Below, one piece after another: positions 31,874-41,862 of a DNA stretch of 64,000 nt. Every line of letters starts with the position of its first letter. Positions within the stretch are counted from its first letter, which is position 1. Source of the DNA: Taibaiella sp. (GTDB taxonomy: Bacteria > Bacteroidota > Bacteroidia > Chitinophagales > Chitinophagaceae). The translations under genes and the position numbers were made by a program. The DNA is taken from NCBI GenBank assembly GCA_019739295.1, contig JAHHDV010000022.1, positions 7,223-71,222 on the forward strand. Direction: 5' to 3'. Below the pieces are notes generated by a model. That model ran no database searches and had not been told where the DNA came from. It saw only the letters and a list, made by a program, of their open reading frames with translations.

Positions 31874-32218
31874 ATGCCACGTTCAGTCAATTCAGTTGCT
31901 TCGCGCACAAGAAGAAAGAAAATCCTTAAACAGTCAAAGGGATTTTATGGCAAAAGAAAAAACGTTTATACAGTTGCTAAGAACGTTTTAGAGAAAGGCT
32001 TGGGCTACAAGTATGTAGGTCGTAAATTGAAAAAGCGCGATTATCGTTCTTTATGGATTGCCCGTATTAATGCAGCTGTGAGAGAAGAAGGTATGAGCTA
32101 CTCTGTATTTATGAACAAGCTCAGCCAGAAAGGTATCGACCTGAACAGGAAGGTTCTTGCTGATTTGGCGATGAATGATCCTCAGGCATTTAAAGGTATC
32201 ATAGCAGAAGTAAAATAA
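31874..32218 (+). CDS. rplT: 50S ribosomal protein L20
   Basis: 114 residues, a 23S rRNA-binding assembly protein. [29 protein letters not shown] [16 protein letters not shown] and [14 protein letters not shown] are diagnostic. It follows rpmI after 59 bases. Confidence 0.96.
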   Translation: MPRSVNSVASRTRRKKILKQSKGFYGKRKNVYTVAKNVLEKGLGYKYVGRKLKKRDYRSLWIARINAAVREEGMSYSVFMNKLSQKGIDLNRKVLADLAMNDPQAFKGIIAEVK

Positions 32219-32276
32219 TTTATTCATTCAAGACTTACTCATTTCATCCGGAGCAAGTATAAAATAATCTTTAAAA

Positions 32277-32651
32277 ATGGAAGCTGTAGCCTACATTCAC
32301 CAACAATTAAATACCCAAAAAGAGCATAAGCCTTTTAAAGCCGGGGATAACATAACTGTCAATTACAAAATTATCGAAGGTACCAAAGAGCGTATCCAGG
32401 CTTTCCGTGGAGATGTTATCAAGATCCAGGGACAGGGTGCTACACGTACTTTTACCGTTCGTAAGATTTCTGACGGAGTGGGCGTAGAGCGTATATTTCC
32501 TTTTAGCTCTCCTAATGTCGATTCTGTCGAAGTGAACAAAATAGGTAAAGTGCGCCGTTCTAAAATCTATTACCAACGCAACCGTTTTGGTAAAGCAGGA
32601 CGTATCAAAGAGAAAATCTACAGGGCCGCTGCCGCTGCAGATAAAAAGTAA
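32277..32651 (+). CDS. rplS: 50S ribosomal protein L19
   Basis: 124 residues. FKAGDNITVNYKIIEG, RIQAFRGDVIKIQGQG, TFTVRKISDGVGVERIFPF and KVRRSKIYYQRNRFGKAGR identify L19, which sits at the 30S-50S interface. It is co-directional with rplT after 58 bases and ends at a strong terminator. Confidence 0.96.
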   Translation: MEAVAYIHQQLNTQKEHKPFKAGDNITVNYKIIEGTKERIQAFRGDVIKIQGQGATRTFTVRKISDGVGVERIFPFSSPNVDSVEVNKIGKVRRSKIYYQRNRFGKAGRIKEKIYRAAAAADKK

Positions 32652-32677
32652 TTCCGGCAACTGTTGTAAATTGCTTG

Positions 32678-32713
32678 AAAAACCCGAAGTGTCATACACT
32701 TCGGGTTTTTTAT
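32678..32713 (+). terminator. Intrinsic terminator of the ribosomal protein operon
   Basis: AAAACCCGAAGTG pairs with CACTTCGGGTTTT around a short loop (TCATA), followed by a T run. It lies 27 bases after rplS. Confidence 0.9.
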
Positions 32714-32843
32714 TGCTAATTTGGTATACAAAGATGTCTCTATTAAAAATTCTTGATTAAGTTGCCTGCAAAATAGCAAATCCTAATGGCAGGTGCCAGA
32801 TATATTTGCTCTTCTGATTATTATTTCAATAAGAAAAGGAACT

Positions 32844-34730
32844 ATGGCTTATCAGGAATTATATCAAAAAAGTATAGAGCAAAAGGAAGCTTTTTGGAAA
32901 GAGGAAACTTCCAAATTAAACTGGTTTCACCATCCGGAAGAAATCCTCAGTGATCATGGGAACGGACATGCCGATTGGTTTGCCGATGGCAGGATCAATA
33001 TGAGTTTCATCTGCCTGGACGTACACATTGCCAATGGCCGCGGGGATCAGAATGCTATTATTTATGATAGCCCGCTTACGGATATTGTCCGGTATATTAC
33101 ATACAATGAGCTGCATCAGAAAGTATGTGCCTTTGCTGCCGGTTTGTATAACCTGGGACTGGCTAAAGGGGATACAGCCATTATTTATATGCCTATGATC
33201 CCGGAAGCCATCGTCGCTATGCTAGCTTGTGCCCGGTTGGGGGTGATCCATTCCGTAGTATTTGGCGGTTTTGCCCCGCATGAGCTGGCAGTTCGTATTG
33301 ATGATGCCAAGCCGAAAGTCGTCATTTCCGCTTCTTACGGGATAGAATTTGGCAGGAAAATCCCCTATAAGGTTTTGGTGGACCAGGCACTGGCTGAAGC
33401 CCGTCATCAGACACATCGTCAGATCTACTTCAGGAGGGAGAAAGGTTATGATGATCTCTCGGGTCCTAATGAGATGGATTTCGAAGCTTTTTATACCTGT
33501 GGAAGTATACAACCGGTACAGGTAGAAAGTAGCCACCCGTTGTATATCCTCTACACTTCAGGCACCACAGGCAGGCCTAAAGGGATCGTCAGGGATACCG
33601 GGGGTTATGCTACGGCATTGAGACATACTATGGAATATTTCTATCATGTAAAGCCTGGTGACGTTTTCTGGGCAGCCAGCGATATTGGCTGGGTAGTAGG
33701 CCATAGTTATATAGTCTATGCACCTCTGCTATATGGCTGTACCACTGTTCTTTATGAAGGGAAACCTGTCAAGACCCCGGATGCAGGTGCCTTCTGGCGG
33801 GTGCTGGAGCAGCATAAGGTGAATGTATTGTTCACTGCTCCTACTGCCATAAGGGCGATTAAAAAAGAGGATAATACGGGCGCTTTGCTCGGCAAATACA
33901 ATATCAGCAGCCTCAGGCAATTGTTCCTGGCAGGTGAACGCTGTGATATCAATACTTACGAATGGATCAGTAACCTGCTGCAGATACCTGTTATCGATCA
34001 CTGGTGGCAGACGGAAAGCGGCTCTCCTATGCTGGGTATGATGACCGCTATTGAATCCAGGCCACCGAAGCCCGGAAGTGCCGGGTTCAGTGTAAGTGGT
34101 TTTGACATCAGGATTCTGGATGAAGCAGGCAATGAAGCGGGGCCCAATGAGGAGGGGAATATTGTGATACGGTTACCCTTACCACCAGGCTGTCTCACCG
34201 GGTTATGGAAGAGTGAAGCCCGGTTTCAGAATGGGTACTTTACTGCCTATCCCGGGTATTACCTGGCAGGAGACAGTGGCTTCAGGGACGAAGAAGGATA
34301 TTTTTTTGTTATGGGGAGGATCGATGATGTGATCAATGTCAGCGGTCACCGGTTAAGTACTGGGGAAATGGAGGAAATTGTCAGCAGCCATAAGGCTGTG
34401 GCAGAGTGTGCCGTAGTCGGAATGGCAGATGTCCTGAAAGGACAAGTGCCGTTAGGCTTAGTTGTCCTTAAGGATGATGCCGATGTGATTGAAGAATCCC
34501 TTGAAGAGGATTTGGTACAACTGGTACGGGAGCAAATCGGTGCCATCGCCTGTCTGAAGACGATCATTGTCGTTCCCAGGCTACCCAAGACAAGGAGTGG
34601 TAAGATCCTGAGAAGGATTATCGCGCAGATAGCGGACAGGAAAACCTATGCGTTGCCTTCAACCATAGAGGATATTTCCGTATTGGAAGAAATAGAATAT
34701 TCTATCATAAGAAGATTAGGTGCGGATTGA
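32844..34730 (+). CDS. prpE: Propionyl-CoA synthetase (acyl-CoA synthetase, PrpE type)
   Basis: An AMP-forming ligase that activates propionate with CoA. ATG at 32844 is chosen over the upstream open frame because AAGGA lies just before it and MAYQELYQKSIEQKEAFW is the family N-terminus; it gives 628 residues. Motifs: LYTSGTTGRPKGIVRDTGGY (phosphate loop with the PrpE-type RDxGG extension), DHWWQTESGSP, YLAGDSGFRDEEGYFFVMGR, and the catalytic lysine in LPKTRSGKILRR near the C-terminus, a site often acetylated. With mutA it points to propionate use through methylmalonyl-CoA. Confidence 0.88.
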   Translation: MAYQELYQKSIEQKEAFWKEETSKLNWFHHPEEILSDHGNGHADWFADGRINMSFICLDVHIANGRGDQNAIIYDSPLTDIVRYITYNELHQKVCAFAAGLYNLGLAKGDTAIIYMPMIPEAIVAMLACARLGVIHSVVFGGFAPHELAVRIDDAKPKVVISASYGIEFGRKIPYKVLVDQALAEARHQTHRQIYFRREKGYDDLSGPNEMDFEAFYTCGSIQPVQVESSHPLYILYTSGTTGRPKGIVRDTGGYATALRHTMEYFYHVKPGDVFWAASDIGWVVGHSYIVYAPLLYGCTTVLYEGKPVKTPDAGAFWRVLEQHKVNVLFTAPTAIRAIKKEDNTGALLGKYNISSLRQLFLAGERCDINTYEWISNLLQIPVIDHWWQTESGSPMLGMMTAIESRPPKPGSAGFSVSGFDIRILDEAGNEAGPNEEGNIVIRLPLPPGCLTGLWKSEARFQNGYFTAYPGYYLAGDSGFRDEEGYFFVMGRIDDVINVSGHRLSTGEMEEIVSSHKAVAECAVVGMADVLKGQVPLGLVVLKDDADVIEESLEEDLVQLVREQIGAIACLKTIIVVPRLPKTRSGKILRRIIAQIADRKTYALPSTIEDISVLEEIEYSIIRRLGAD

Positions 34731-34804
34731 TGTTATGCTTCCGGTCTATGTTTTTCGTTATGGTAGGCGAAGAAAACAGGATTTTTACAGTATTTATCAT
34801 TAAA

Positions 34805-34857
34805 CAAAAGATTGTACAAAATGGTTGTGATATGCAACCAAATGATACAATCTTTTG
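34805..34857. terminator. Long bidirectional terminator hairpin
   Basis: AAAAGATTGTA and AATGGTTG on the left pair with CAACCA and TACAATCTTTT on the right, giving a long stem with small internal loops, flanked by A and T tracts. It separates the convergent prpE and T9SS-secreted genes. Confidence 0.8.
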
Positions 34858-34894
34858 TTATTTCGGATCTGAGGAGATAAGGGGCTAGGAATAC

Positions 34895-37289
34895 TTATTT
34901 CTTAATGATTATTCCCGTAAAGTTTTGAGCCCCTGTTTCGATTTTGTAGTAATAGGCCCCATGAGGGAGATGAGGAATATTTACAAAGCATTCATTACTT
35001 CCTTTTGTAAGGGTAATGGTTTTTTTCGAACACAACCTTACCTTCTATATTACTAAGAACGATATTGAGTACATCATTTTCTTTATTCGTGTACTCAATG
35101 GTGAAAGATTGGGTGACTGGGTTTGGAAAAATGATAGGTTCCAGGTAAGGGGACTGTAGGTGAAGGATAGTACTGTACTGGAACTGTCCATTCTTTTCGA
35201 TCATTTTAAGCCTGTAAAAGCCGGACTGTTTTGCCTGATCTGAATATTTATACTCCTGTATACCTGCTTCATTCCTGGCACTTAATTTTCCGATCTTCTC
35301 CCATGATTTTGAATCGGCGGATTTTTCCAGGATATAGAAATCCATTTCAGATTCATCGGCTGTTTTCCACCTGAGTTCGTTATATTGCCCCTTGGTTTCG
35401 CCTTCGAATGAGATAAGGTTTACGGAAAGAGGTGCCCCCTCACTTGCGACAGCAAATGGCGAGAACTCCGTGACCCCGCTGCCACTGATAAAATATGGAT
35501 TAAACCCTAATGCCGTACTCAACTCCTCTGGCTCCCATCCTGTTCCGTTATAATGAGAAAACAAACAATTGTCCCGGTCAAACCCGGGAAGTTCATCCTC
35601 ATTGTACCAACTTAACTGAATGGTTGCATTTGACCCTCCTGTTACGCCTTCAGACACAAACCATGTTTTATTAACTGCTCCGTTAAGTATTTGATCTACG
35701 CCGTCAGAACCTGTATAGGATTCAAAAACCCCATCCATCACGGAGACGGTAAAATTGTCTGCCGTACCTGAATTGTTGAGGATTAAAGGCGAGTAGGAAC
35801 TGATATTGCTTCCAACAGGGAAAAGTATGTTGCCTGTAGTACCCCCGGAGCCAATATTTTGTCTTGTCAGTTGACCAGAGCTATTACTGACCACAAAAGA
35901 TGCGGTACTCCCACCGGATATGGCTGAGGAAGAAGGAAGTGTCAGGTCATAATCATTCAAAATTAACCATCCGGAACTCAGTAGTAACTGTTCGGATACG
36001 GAGATATCACCCGTTAGGTTTTTGGATGATCCCCCTTCGATCTGCAGTCTTTTATAAGCACCTGCAGGAATATTCTGATCCAGCGTGCCTGAAAAGATCA
36101 CCTCTCCGTCTTCAGCTGATAGACTGCCTGCGGCAATAGAGGGTGTTGAAAGGATTTCAAGGCTACCACTTCCTTCTATGGACAATTCGGCCCCGGCTTC
36201 GATATTGATATTATTACAGATAGCATCAACTCCGTCACCAATTACAGGTTGGTTCGGAGCAGAAGATGGAATTGTAACATTTGTGGATGAGGAGGGAACC
36301 GTTCCGCAATCCCAGTTCGCCGTATTATCCCATGAAGAACTGACAAGACCGTTCCAGGTTCCGTACGCATTTACAGTAAGGGATGCCGGATCACTGACTG
36401 CATCAGGAGGTATTCCTCCTGTTACCCTGCATCTATATTCATATCCATTCATTGAAGAGGTTACATTATTTACAGTTAATATAGGAGTATGGACATCATC
36501 ATAAGTAGCATCATCAATTACATTCACAAAGGTTCCGCCGGAGGACGTTCTATATTCCCATTGGTAACTGACCGCATTGATGGCTGTAACTGAGAATGAA
36601 GTTTCAGAGCCTTCGCAAATGATAACATCATCCGGTTGGGCTGTAATAGAGGCTTCGGTCATAGCAGTTCCATTGACCACAACATTATCTATAAATGGTC
36701 CTCCTGTATAGCCAGAGGGTAGACTGCCATCTGTAGTTACGATCCTGATCCATACATTTGTCTGATTATCACACGAAGCGGGTAAGGTATAAATTTCGGT
36801 GGAAGACAGCCCTGTGGTTGGGATTGTGCCTAAATAGGAAAACTCCGAACCCAGGTCAGTCCAGGGACCTGTACTACTGCTTGTGCTATATTGAGCTTTG
36901 AAATTTCGGGGACCGAATTCACTGAAAAATTCCGAATAAAAAAACTTACTTCTATACTCGTATAGTTGGTAGTCGCAAAATTGAAATTGAAATTGGCAAC
37001 TCCGGCACCAACATTCCATCCATTAGAGGAAAAAATCATATCGGTGAAATCCCAAGGAGAACTTGTGATGAATAAGGTAGGAATACCATCCGGGGCAGAT
37101 TGCCCGGAGCCACTCAGTTCCCTGCCGTCATTCATTGCTAAAGCGTATGTTTCCTCTATCGGCGGTTCAAAACCAAAAAAGTCCACCCACTCAACAAGAG
37201 TAGTCCTGGGCCTGGATATACTGCTGGTCGGCCCTGTAGATGCTGAATAAGAGTAAGATAATTAAAACTTTGTGTAAAATGCTTTTCAT
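34895..37289 (-). CDS. Large T9SS-secreted Ig/adhesin-like protein (at least three frameshifts)
   Basis: Reconstructed from ATG at 37289 (signal peptide MKSILHKVLIILLLFSIYRA) to TAA at 34895, about 797 residues. Frames join at about 37205 (one extra base; gives TTLVEWVDFFGFE), at the A7 run 36938-36944 (one base missing; gives VSFFYSEFFSEFGPRN), and at the T7 run 35020-35026 (one extra; gives VVFEKTITLTKG). Middle segments GSETSFSVTAINAVSYQWEY and SMNGYEYRCRVTGG are an Ig-like repeat, followed by a beta-helix-like stretch. The end (IFPNPVTQSFTIEY ... LPHGAYYYKIETG ... IIIKK) is a type A T9SS sorting domain. Likely a cell-surface or secreted binding protein; ligand unknown. Confidence 0.7.
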
Positions 37290-37653
37290 AATTTAGGTTT
37301 TAGTAAAGATTCGCTAAATTAACCATGTTTTAATAAGCATAAATACATATGTAAGTATAAATTTTAATTAAAATCGTATAAATAAGCCCTGACCTTTTTT
37401 TGTATAAAGTTATATATGTGTTTATTTTTTAAGTTTTCGTTTTACATGTCTTATTATTGAAAATTAAAGGTTATTTACAGATTTGACTTTAGGGTTGCGG
37501 GTATAATTATTTAAACTTTTTATATTCTTATGCTTATTTTCATTCAATAAAAAAAGAGCTCTTTCCACATCTTATGTTCGAAAATTAATAGCTGCCCGTA
37601 GTTTTTATTGGTATAAACGCAAGGAGATAGTAGTAACTTTGCTGCCATTGTTT
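37290..37653. promoter_or_regulatory. AT-rich divergent intergenic region with -7 box for the lpxH cluster
   Basis: This 364-bp gap is divergent between the T9SS-secreted gene and lpxH. It is very AT-rich. TAACTTTG (37634-37641) matches the Bacteroidota -7 box and lies only 13 bases before the lpxH ATG at 37654, suggesting a very short leader. Nothing else gene-like is visible. Confidence 0.5.
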
Positions 37654-38452
37654 ATGCAGGTATTACCGGGAAAGAAAGTTTATTTTGCCAGTGATTTTCA
37701 CTTAGGGTTGCCGATGGATGACCATGACAGGTCCAGGGAGAAGAGGATCTGTGACTGGCTGCTTATGGCGGCACAGGATGCATCCTGTATTTTCTTACTG
37801 GGAGACCTGTTTGATACCTGGTTTGACTATAAAAAAGTAGTCCCCAGGGGTTTTTACCAGGTTCCTGGGGACTTTGGCCCGGGTCGCGGACGCAGGTGTC
37901 AGGATCGTGGTCTTTACCGGGAATCATGATCTCTGGATGCAGGATTATTTTCAGGAGGAATTAGGTATAGAAGTAATTCGTGAACCGCGGGATTACGAGA
38001 TAAATGGAAAATCATTTCACCTGGCCCATGGTGATGGCCTGGGCCCCGGGGACCATGGTTATAAATTGTTGAAGAAGGTATTACATCACCCGGTAGCGCA
38101 ATTTTTGTACAGGATGCTGCATCCCAGCATCGGGGTAGGCATAGCCCAATATTTCAGCAGGAAGGGCGCCAAGCATGTAGAGCGGGCGGAACCCTACCTG
38201 GGAGATGATGAAGAGTGGCTGGTAGCCTATGCCCGGCAGAAGCTATCCGGCCGGCATTATGATTATTTTATTTTTGGGCACAGGCATCTGGCTTTGGATA
38301 TCGCTCTGAGTAATGGAAGCCGGTATATCAACCTGGGAGACTGGATCACATTCGATTCCTATGCCGTATTTGATGGCACTGATATACAGCTCATAATCCG
38401 GAATAAAGATCATTTACAAACAGGACAACCGAAGGGAAATATTCAGCAATGA
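37654..38452 (+). CDS. lpxH: UDP-2,3-diacylglucosamine diphosphatase-like phosphoesterase (one frameshift)
   Basis: A calcineurin-like metallophosphoesterase; LpxH removes UMP from UDP-2,3-diacylglucosamine in lipid A synthesis. Metal-ligand blocks in order: FASDFHLGLP, LLGDLFDTWFDY, FTGNHDLWMQDY, LAHGDGLGPGD and FGHRHLALDI. The frame is lost at the T5 run 37851-37855; removing one T gives RGFTRFLGTLARVADAG and joins the halves, about 265 residues. ATG 37654 is preferred to an upstream TTG because MQVLPGKKVYFASDFH matches the family start. It overlaps sixA by four bases. Bacteroidota LpxH and related YbbF-type enzymes look alike, so the exact substrate is inferred. Confidence 0.8.
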
Positions 38453-38958
38453 GCAAGAAAGTGTACATCATGCGACATGCCAAAACCGAAGACGCTTTTT
38501 TGGCAGACAAACCGGATTTCCAGAGAAACCTCACCGAACGGGGGAAGTCTGATGCTGCAATGATAGCTGAAAGATTTCGGGGAAAGCATCCTTCTCCGGA
38601 ACTCATTATAGCAAGCACTGCAATCCGTGCTGCTGATACGGCAAAGATTGTAGCGGGAGCTACAGGCTACGCGGAGGAAAAGATCCTTTGGGATAAGGAC
38701 CTTTACCTGTGTGAGGCTTCAAAGATAGACCAGGTGATTTCCGGTATTTCCGGGGACTATACTACTGTTCTCATTATTGCGCATAACTTCGGTATTACCG
38801 ATTTTATCAATCATAAAATAGAGGATTTCTTTACAGACAATCTTCCTACGGCAGGAATAGCATGTTTTGAATTGCCCATAACATCCTGGAACCAGAATCA
38901 TGGTCAATTAAAAGGTAAAAAGATTTATTTGGATTATCCAAAGAGAAAAATTCAGTAA
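38449..38958 (+). CDS. sixA: SixA-type histidine phosphatase
   Basis: A 169-residue member of the histidine phosphatase superfamily. The catalytic RHAK is in KVYIMRHAKTED; the second histidine is in LIIAHNFGITDF, and PELIIASTAIRAADTAKIV is the SixA/phosphoglycerate mutase core. In E. coli SixA dephosphorylates histidines in phosphorelay or phosphotransferase proteins; its target here is unknown. It overlaps lpxH through ATGA and precedes the kinase-RapZ gene by 23 bases. Confidence 0.85.
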   Translation: MSKKVYIMRHAKTEDAFLADKPDFQRNLTERGKSDAAMIAERFRGKHPSPELIIASTAIRAADTAKIVAGATGYAEEKILWDKDLYLCEASKIDQVISGISGDYTTVLIIAHNFGITDFINHKIEDFFTDNLPTAGIACFELPITSWNQNHGQLKGKKIYLDYPKRKIQ

Positions 38959-38981
38959 TATACAGATTAATATAAGCATAT

Positions 38982-40476
38982 ATGATAATTGAGATTGCTG
39001 TACATGAAGCAGAGCTGGCGAAGATATTTAACCGGCACTTTGGTACAGACCCTGATGAGATCCGGATGATTCCCCCCAGTGGTTCGGAGCGGATTTATTT
39101 CATTTTACGGAACGGACAGTACAGGGCTGTAGGCGCTTACAACCCGGACCTCAAGGAAAACAGAACCTATTTTTACTTTACAGAACTCTTCCTGAAATAC
39201 AAACTACCTGTACCCGAGTTATATTTTAAGGACAATCATAAAGGGTATTACCTGTTGGAATATAAGGAAGGTCCGTCGTTGCTGGATATGCTGAAGCAGG
39301 ACGGATATACAGAAGAAGTAAAGGATATCTATAAGCATGTCCTGGAATACCTGGTCCGCTTCCAGCTGGATATTCTTGAAGAGGTTGATTTCTCAATGTG
39401 TCATTCGGCACAGGAATTTGATCAGAACCAGATCCTTTCGGATTTGTTGTACTTCAAGTATTACTTCCTGGACATGCAAAGAATCAGCTACGATAAGACC
39501 GCACTCCTGAAAGAGCTCCAGGAGATGGCCGGCAATATGGCAGCTGTACAGCCCAAGACCTTTATGTACCGTGATTTCCAGAGCCGAAATATCCTTGTGG
39601 ACGATCACAACCAGCCTGCATTTATTGATTACCAGGGAGGAATGAAAGGATTACCTCAATATGATGTTGTGTCGCTTTTGTGGCAGGCAAGGGCAGAGCT
39701 CCCTGAAGACTGGAAGCGGGAATTGTTCAACCATTATTATAAGACGTTGACGTCGAGTAAAAAATGGGTGCATATCAATGAAATCGAATTCAGGAAGACC
39801 TACCTGGATTGTGTCTTGCTCAGAATGATACAGACTTTGGGTGCGTACGGCTTCAGGGGACTGATAGAAGGGAAGGACCATTTCCTGCAAAGCATCTACC
39901 CCGCTTTGAAGCAGTTGAGAGGCTTCATCGACGAACATCCCAGGCACCCTTCCTTCCAGGAGTTAAGAACGGTACTGGAACAGATTACTTCGGATAGGAT
40001 AATAGAAAAATATAACACATCCGGGAGACCTGCTTATCCCAATACCGGCAAGTTAAAGGTGAAGATATATAGCTTTTCCTTTAAAAAAGGTACGGCGGCC
40101 GATATATCCGGAAATGGGGGAGGTTTTTGTATTTGACTGCAGGGGGATCCTCAACCCCGGAAGAGAAGAAATTTACAAGACCAAGACCGGAAAGGATATA
40201 GAAGTGATCCAGTACCTGGAATCCAAAACCAAAATGCCTGAGTTCCTCCGTCACGTATTTGATGTAGTGGATACCCAGGTTGAAGATTTCCTGCAGAGAG
40301 GTTTTGAGGACATGATGATTTCTTTTGGCTGTACAGGTGGGCAGCACAGATCCGTATATGCTGCTGAAAGAACTGCGGCTCATCTCAGGGATAAATACGG
40401 CATTGAGCATATTGATGTGTTGCACATGGAGCAGTCACCCCATGACCGGAACAGATCCTTCGGAGGACAACTATGA
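38982..40476 (+). CDS. Phosphotransferase (AmgK-like) fused to RapZ C-terminal domain (one frameshift)
   Basis: Residues 1 to about 340 form an APH/choline-kinase fold: SGSERIYFIL loop, MYRDFQSRNILVDD as catalytic loop, FIDYQGGMKGLPQYDVVSLL as metal-binding loop. This resembles AmgK, the anomeric sugar kinase of MurNAc/GlcNAc recycling. The frame breaks at T5 40124-40128; removing one T gives GGFVFDCRGILNP and continues into a RapZ C-terminal domain: KTGKDIEVIQYLE, then FGCTGGQHRSVYAAERTAAH. In E. coli the RapZ C-terminal domain senses glucosamine-6-phosphate. Joined length is about 497 residues. The usual MurU-type nucleotidyltransferase is not next to it. Confidence 0.8.
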
Positions 40477-40614
40477 AATGGATGATGAAGATCTTCAAAT
40501 GCCTGTTCAGGAAGAAGAAGTGCTGCAGGTAAGAGCAATACATGGCCTCATGTGTATCCGCTGATGTAATGGATATTTATGTACATTTGCCTGACAAATT
40601 AAAAAGGAATTCAA

Positions 40615-40966
40615 GTGAATCAAGACGCCAGAGATTTAATACAGCAACGCAAGCATAAGCGCGTACCCGACAATACATGGTTAGGGTTAGCGCTGGGATT
40701 GATATTTCCCATATTTGGAATCCTGCTTTTATATTTGTTCTGGGGTGACGGAGACTTTGGGCTGTATGTCCGCAGTTTCGCAGATACTGCATCACCGGTA
40801 GCCATGCGTCAGGCTTCTAAGATTATTTTCCTTATCCATGTTCGCCATGCTGATTCCATTCAATTATTTTTTAAACAGGAAAAAGTATTTGAGCACCCGT
40901 GGAGTCATCTTCGCAACTGCATTTTATGCGATCCTGATCATTCTTTACAATTTTGTTTGGCAATAA
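40615..40966 (+). CDS. Small membrane protein of unknown function (one frameshift)
   Basis: GTG at 40615 follows AAAAAGGA. The N-terminus is basic (MNQDARDLIQQRKHKRVPD), then a helix WLGLALGLIFPIFGILLLYL, a short loop with GDFGLYVRSF, and after removing one T from T4 40826-40829 two more hydrophobic segments (SLSMFAMLIPFNYFL and ATAFYAILIILYNFVW) before TAA at 40964-40966. About 116 residues with three helices. No family is recognised. A tRNA gene follows 48 bases later. Confidence 0.6.
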
Positions 40967-41014
40967 TTTGGAAGTTCCATAATCGTCTTGTACATTTGCA
41001 CTCCCAAAGACGGA

Positions 41015-41087
41015 TAGTTCTATGGTGTAAAGGTAGCACAACTGATTTTGGTTCAGTTAGTCTTGGTTCGAATCCAGGTAGAACTAC
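41015..41087 (+). tRNA. tRNA-Gln (anticodon UUG)
   Basis: The sequence folds into a cloverleaf: acceptor TAGTTCT pairs with AGAACTA; D-arm region GGTGTAAAGGTAGCAC; anticodon stem ACTGA/TCAGT around loop TTTTGGT, giving anticodon TTG; T arm CTTGG/CCAGG around TTCGAAT. The CCA end is not encoded. A terminator follows directly. Confidence 0.92.
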
Positions 41088-41097
41088 AGGAAAAAAA

Positions 41098-41116
41098 GCC
41101 CCGGTAACCCCGGGGC
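41098..41116 (+). terminator. Intrinsic terminator after tRNA-Gln
   Basis: GCCCCGG (41098-41104) pairs with CCGGGGC (41110-41116) with a short TAACC loop, preceded by seven A residues and followed by ATTTGTTTTG. Confidence 0.85.
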
Positions 41117-41832
41117 ATTTGTTTTGTATTTCAGGCAGAATGGTATCCAGCGGAATTACCGTTTCAATGATTTTTCGGAGCACATTTTTGCCAAATGAAT
41201 AATAACAGGGCGCTCCCGTCTGTATTCAATAAGCGCTATATTCAGCGATGAAATTTTTCCAGGGTTTTTGTTCCGGTATTTTTTAACTAAAGCAGTAAAC
41301 GCTTCTGTACCAGTCCGGAATTTTTCCGGGAAGTTTAGGTTGTTCCGGTGACCTGATAGGTCAGAAATCAATTGAATTTGCCCGTTTATTCGGCTCTCAT
41401 GGTCCTGTTTTTAATGTTACAGATTTTGTATCCTATGGGATATTTTGGAGAGGTTAATTTTTCGTTTAATTATATTATTATCAATTTTTCTTAATTTAAA
41501 TTTATTTTCTAAGTAAAAATTAGTCCTTTTTACTAAATATTTATATTCAACTATTTAATAGAAAATAATATATTATTTTTTACTATTTTTAAAATTTAAA
41601 TTTTGATTTTTAATTTTTGTTTTGTTAATTTTGTCAAAATTAATTGTGAAATTGACACTATTGATGGGTCCCTCCATGCAAAAAATTGACCGATTGATAC
41701 AGGTCAAATCATGTATTGCCCGGATCTGAATAATATTTACTGAGGATTGATAATATGATTTTTATTTAATCATTATAAACTGAGTAATAAGCATTGATTT
41801 ATGACCGACTATAGGTACCGGAAAATAGGTTT
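41117..41832. other. 716-bp AT-rich gap before the RHS locus
   Basis: No gene is supported here. From about 41450 the sequence is almost pure A/T, with a perfect hairpin TTAATTTT/AAAATTAA at 41625-41643. TAGGTTTTTG at 41826-41835 is a loose -7 match directly before the first gene of the RHS locus. The sharp drop in GC between the tRNA and this locus is what one sees at the edge of an inserted or horizontally acquired block, but no attachment-site duplication was found. Confidence 0.5.
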
Positions 41833-41862
41833 TTGGAATTTAAATATAAGCACAGTCAATCA

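Noticed and set aside
40475..40535. 19-codon peptide after the RapZ domain
   Set aside because: Very short and lysine/cysteine-rich, overlapping the previous stop; probably chance.
41156..41371. Minus-strand ORF of 71 codons after the tRNA terminator
   Set aside because: It starts with TTG, has no ribosome site and no recognisable motif; not enough to call a gene.
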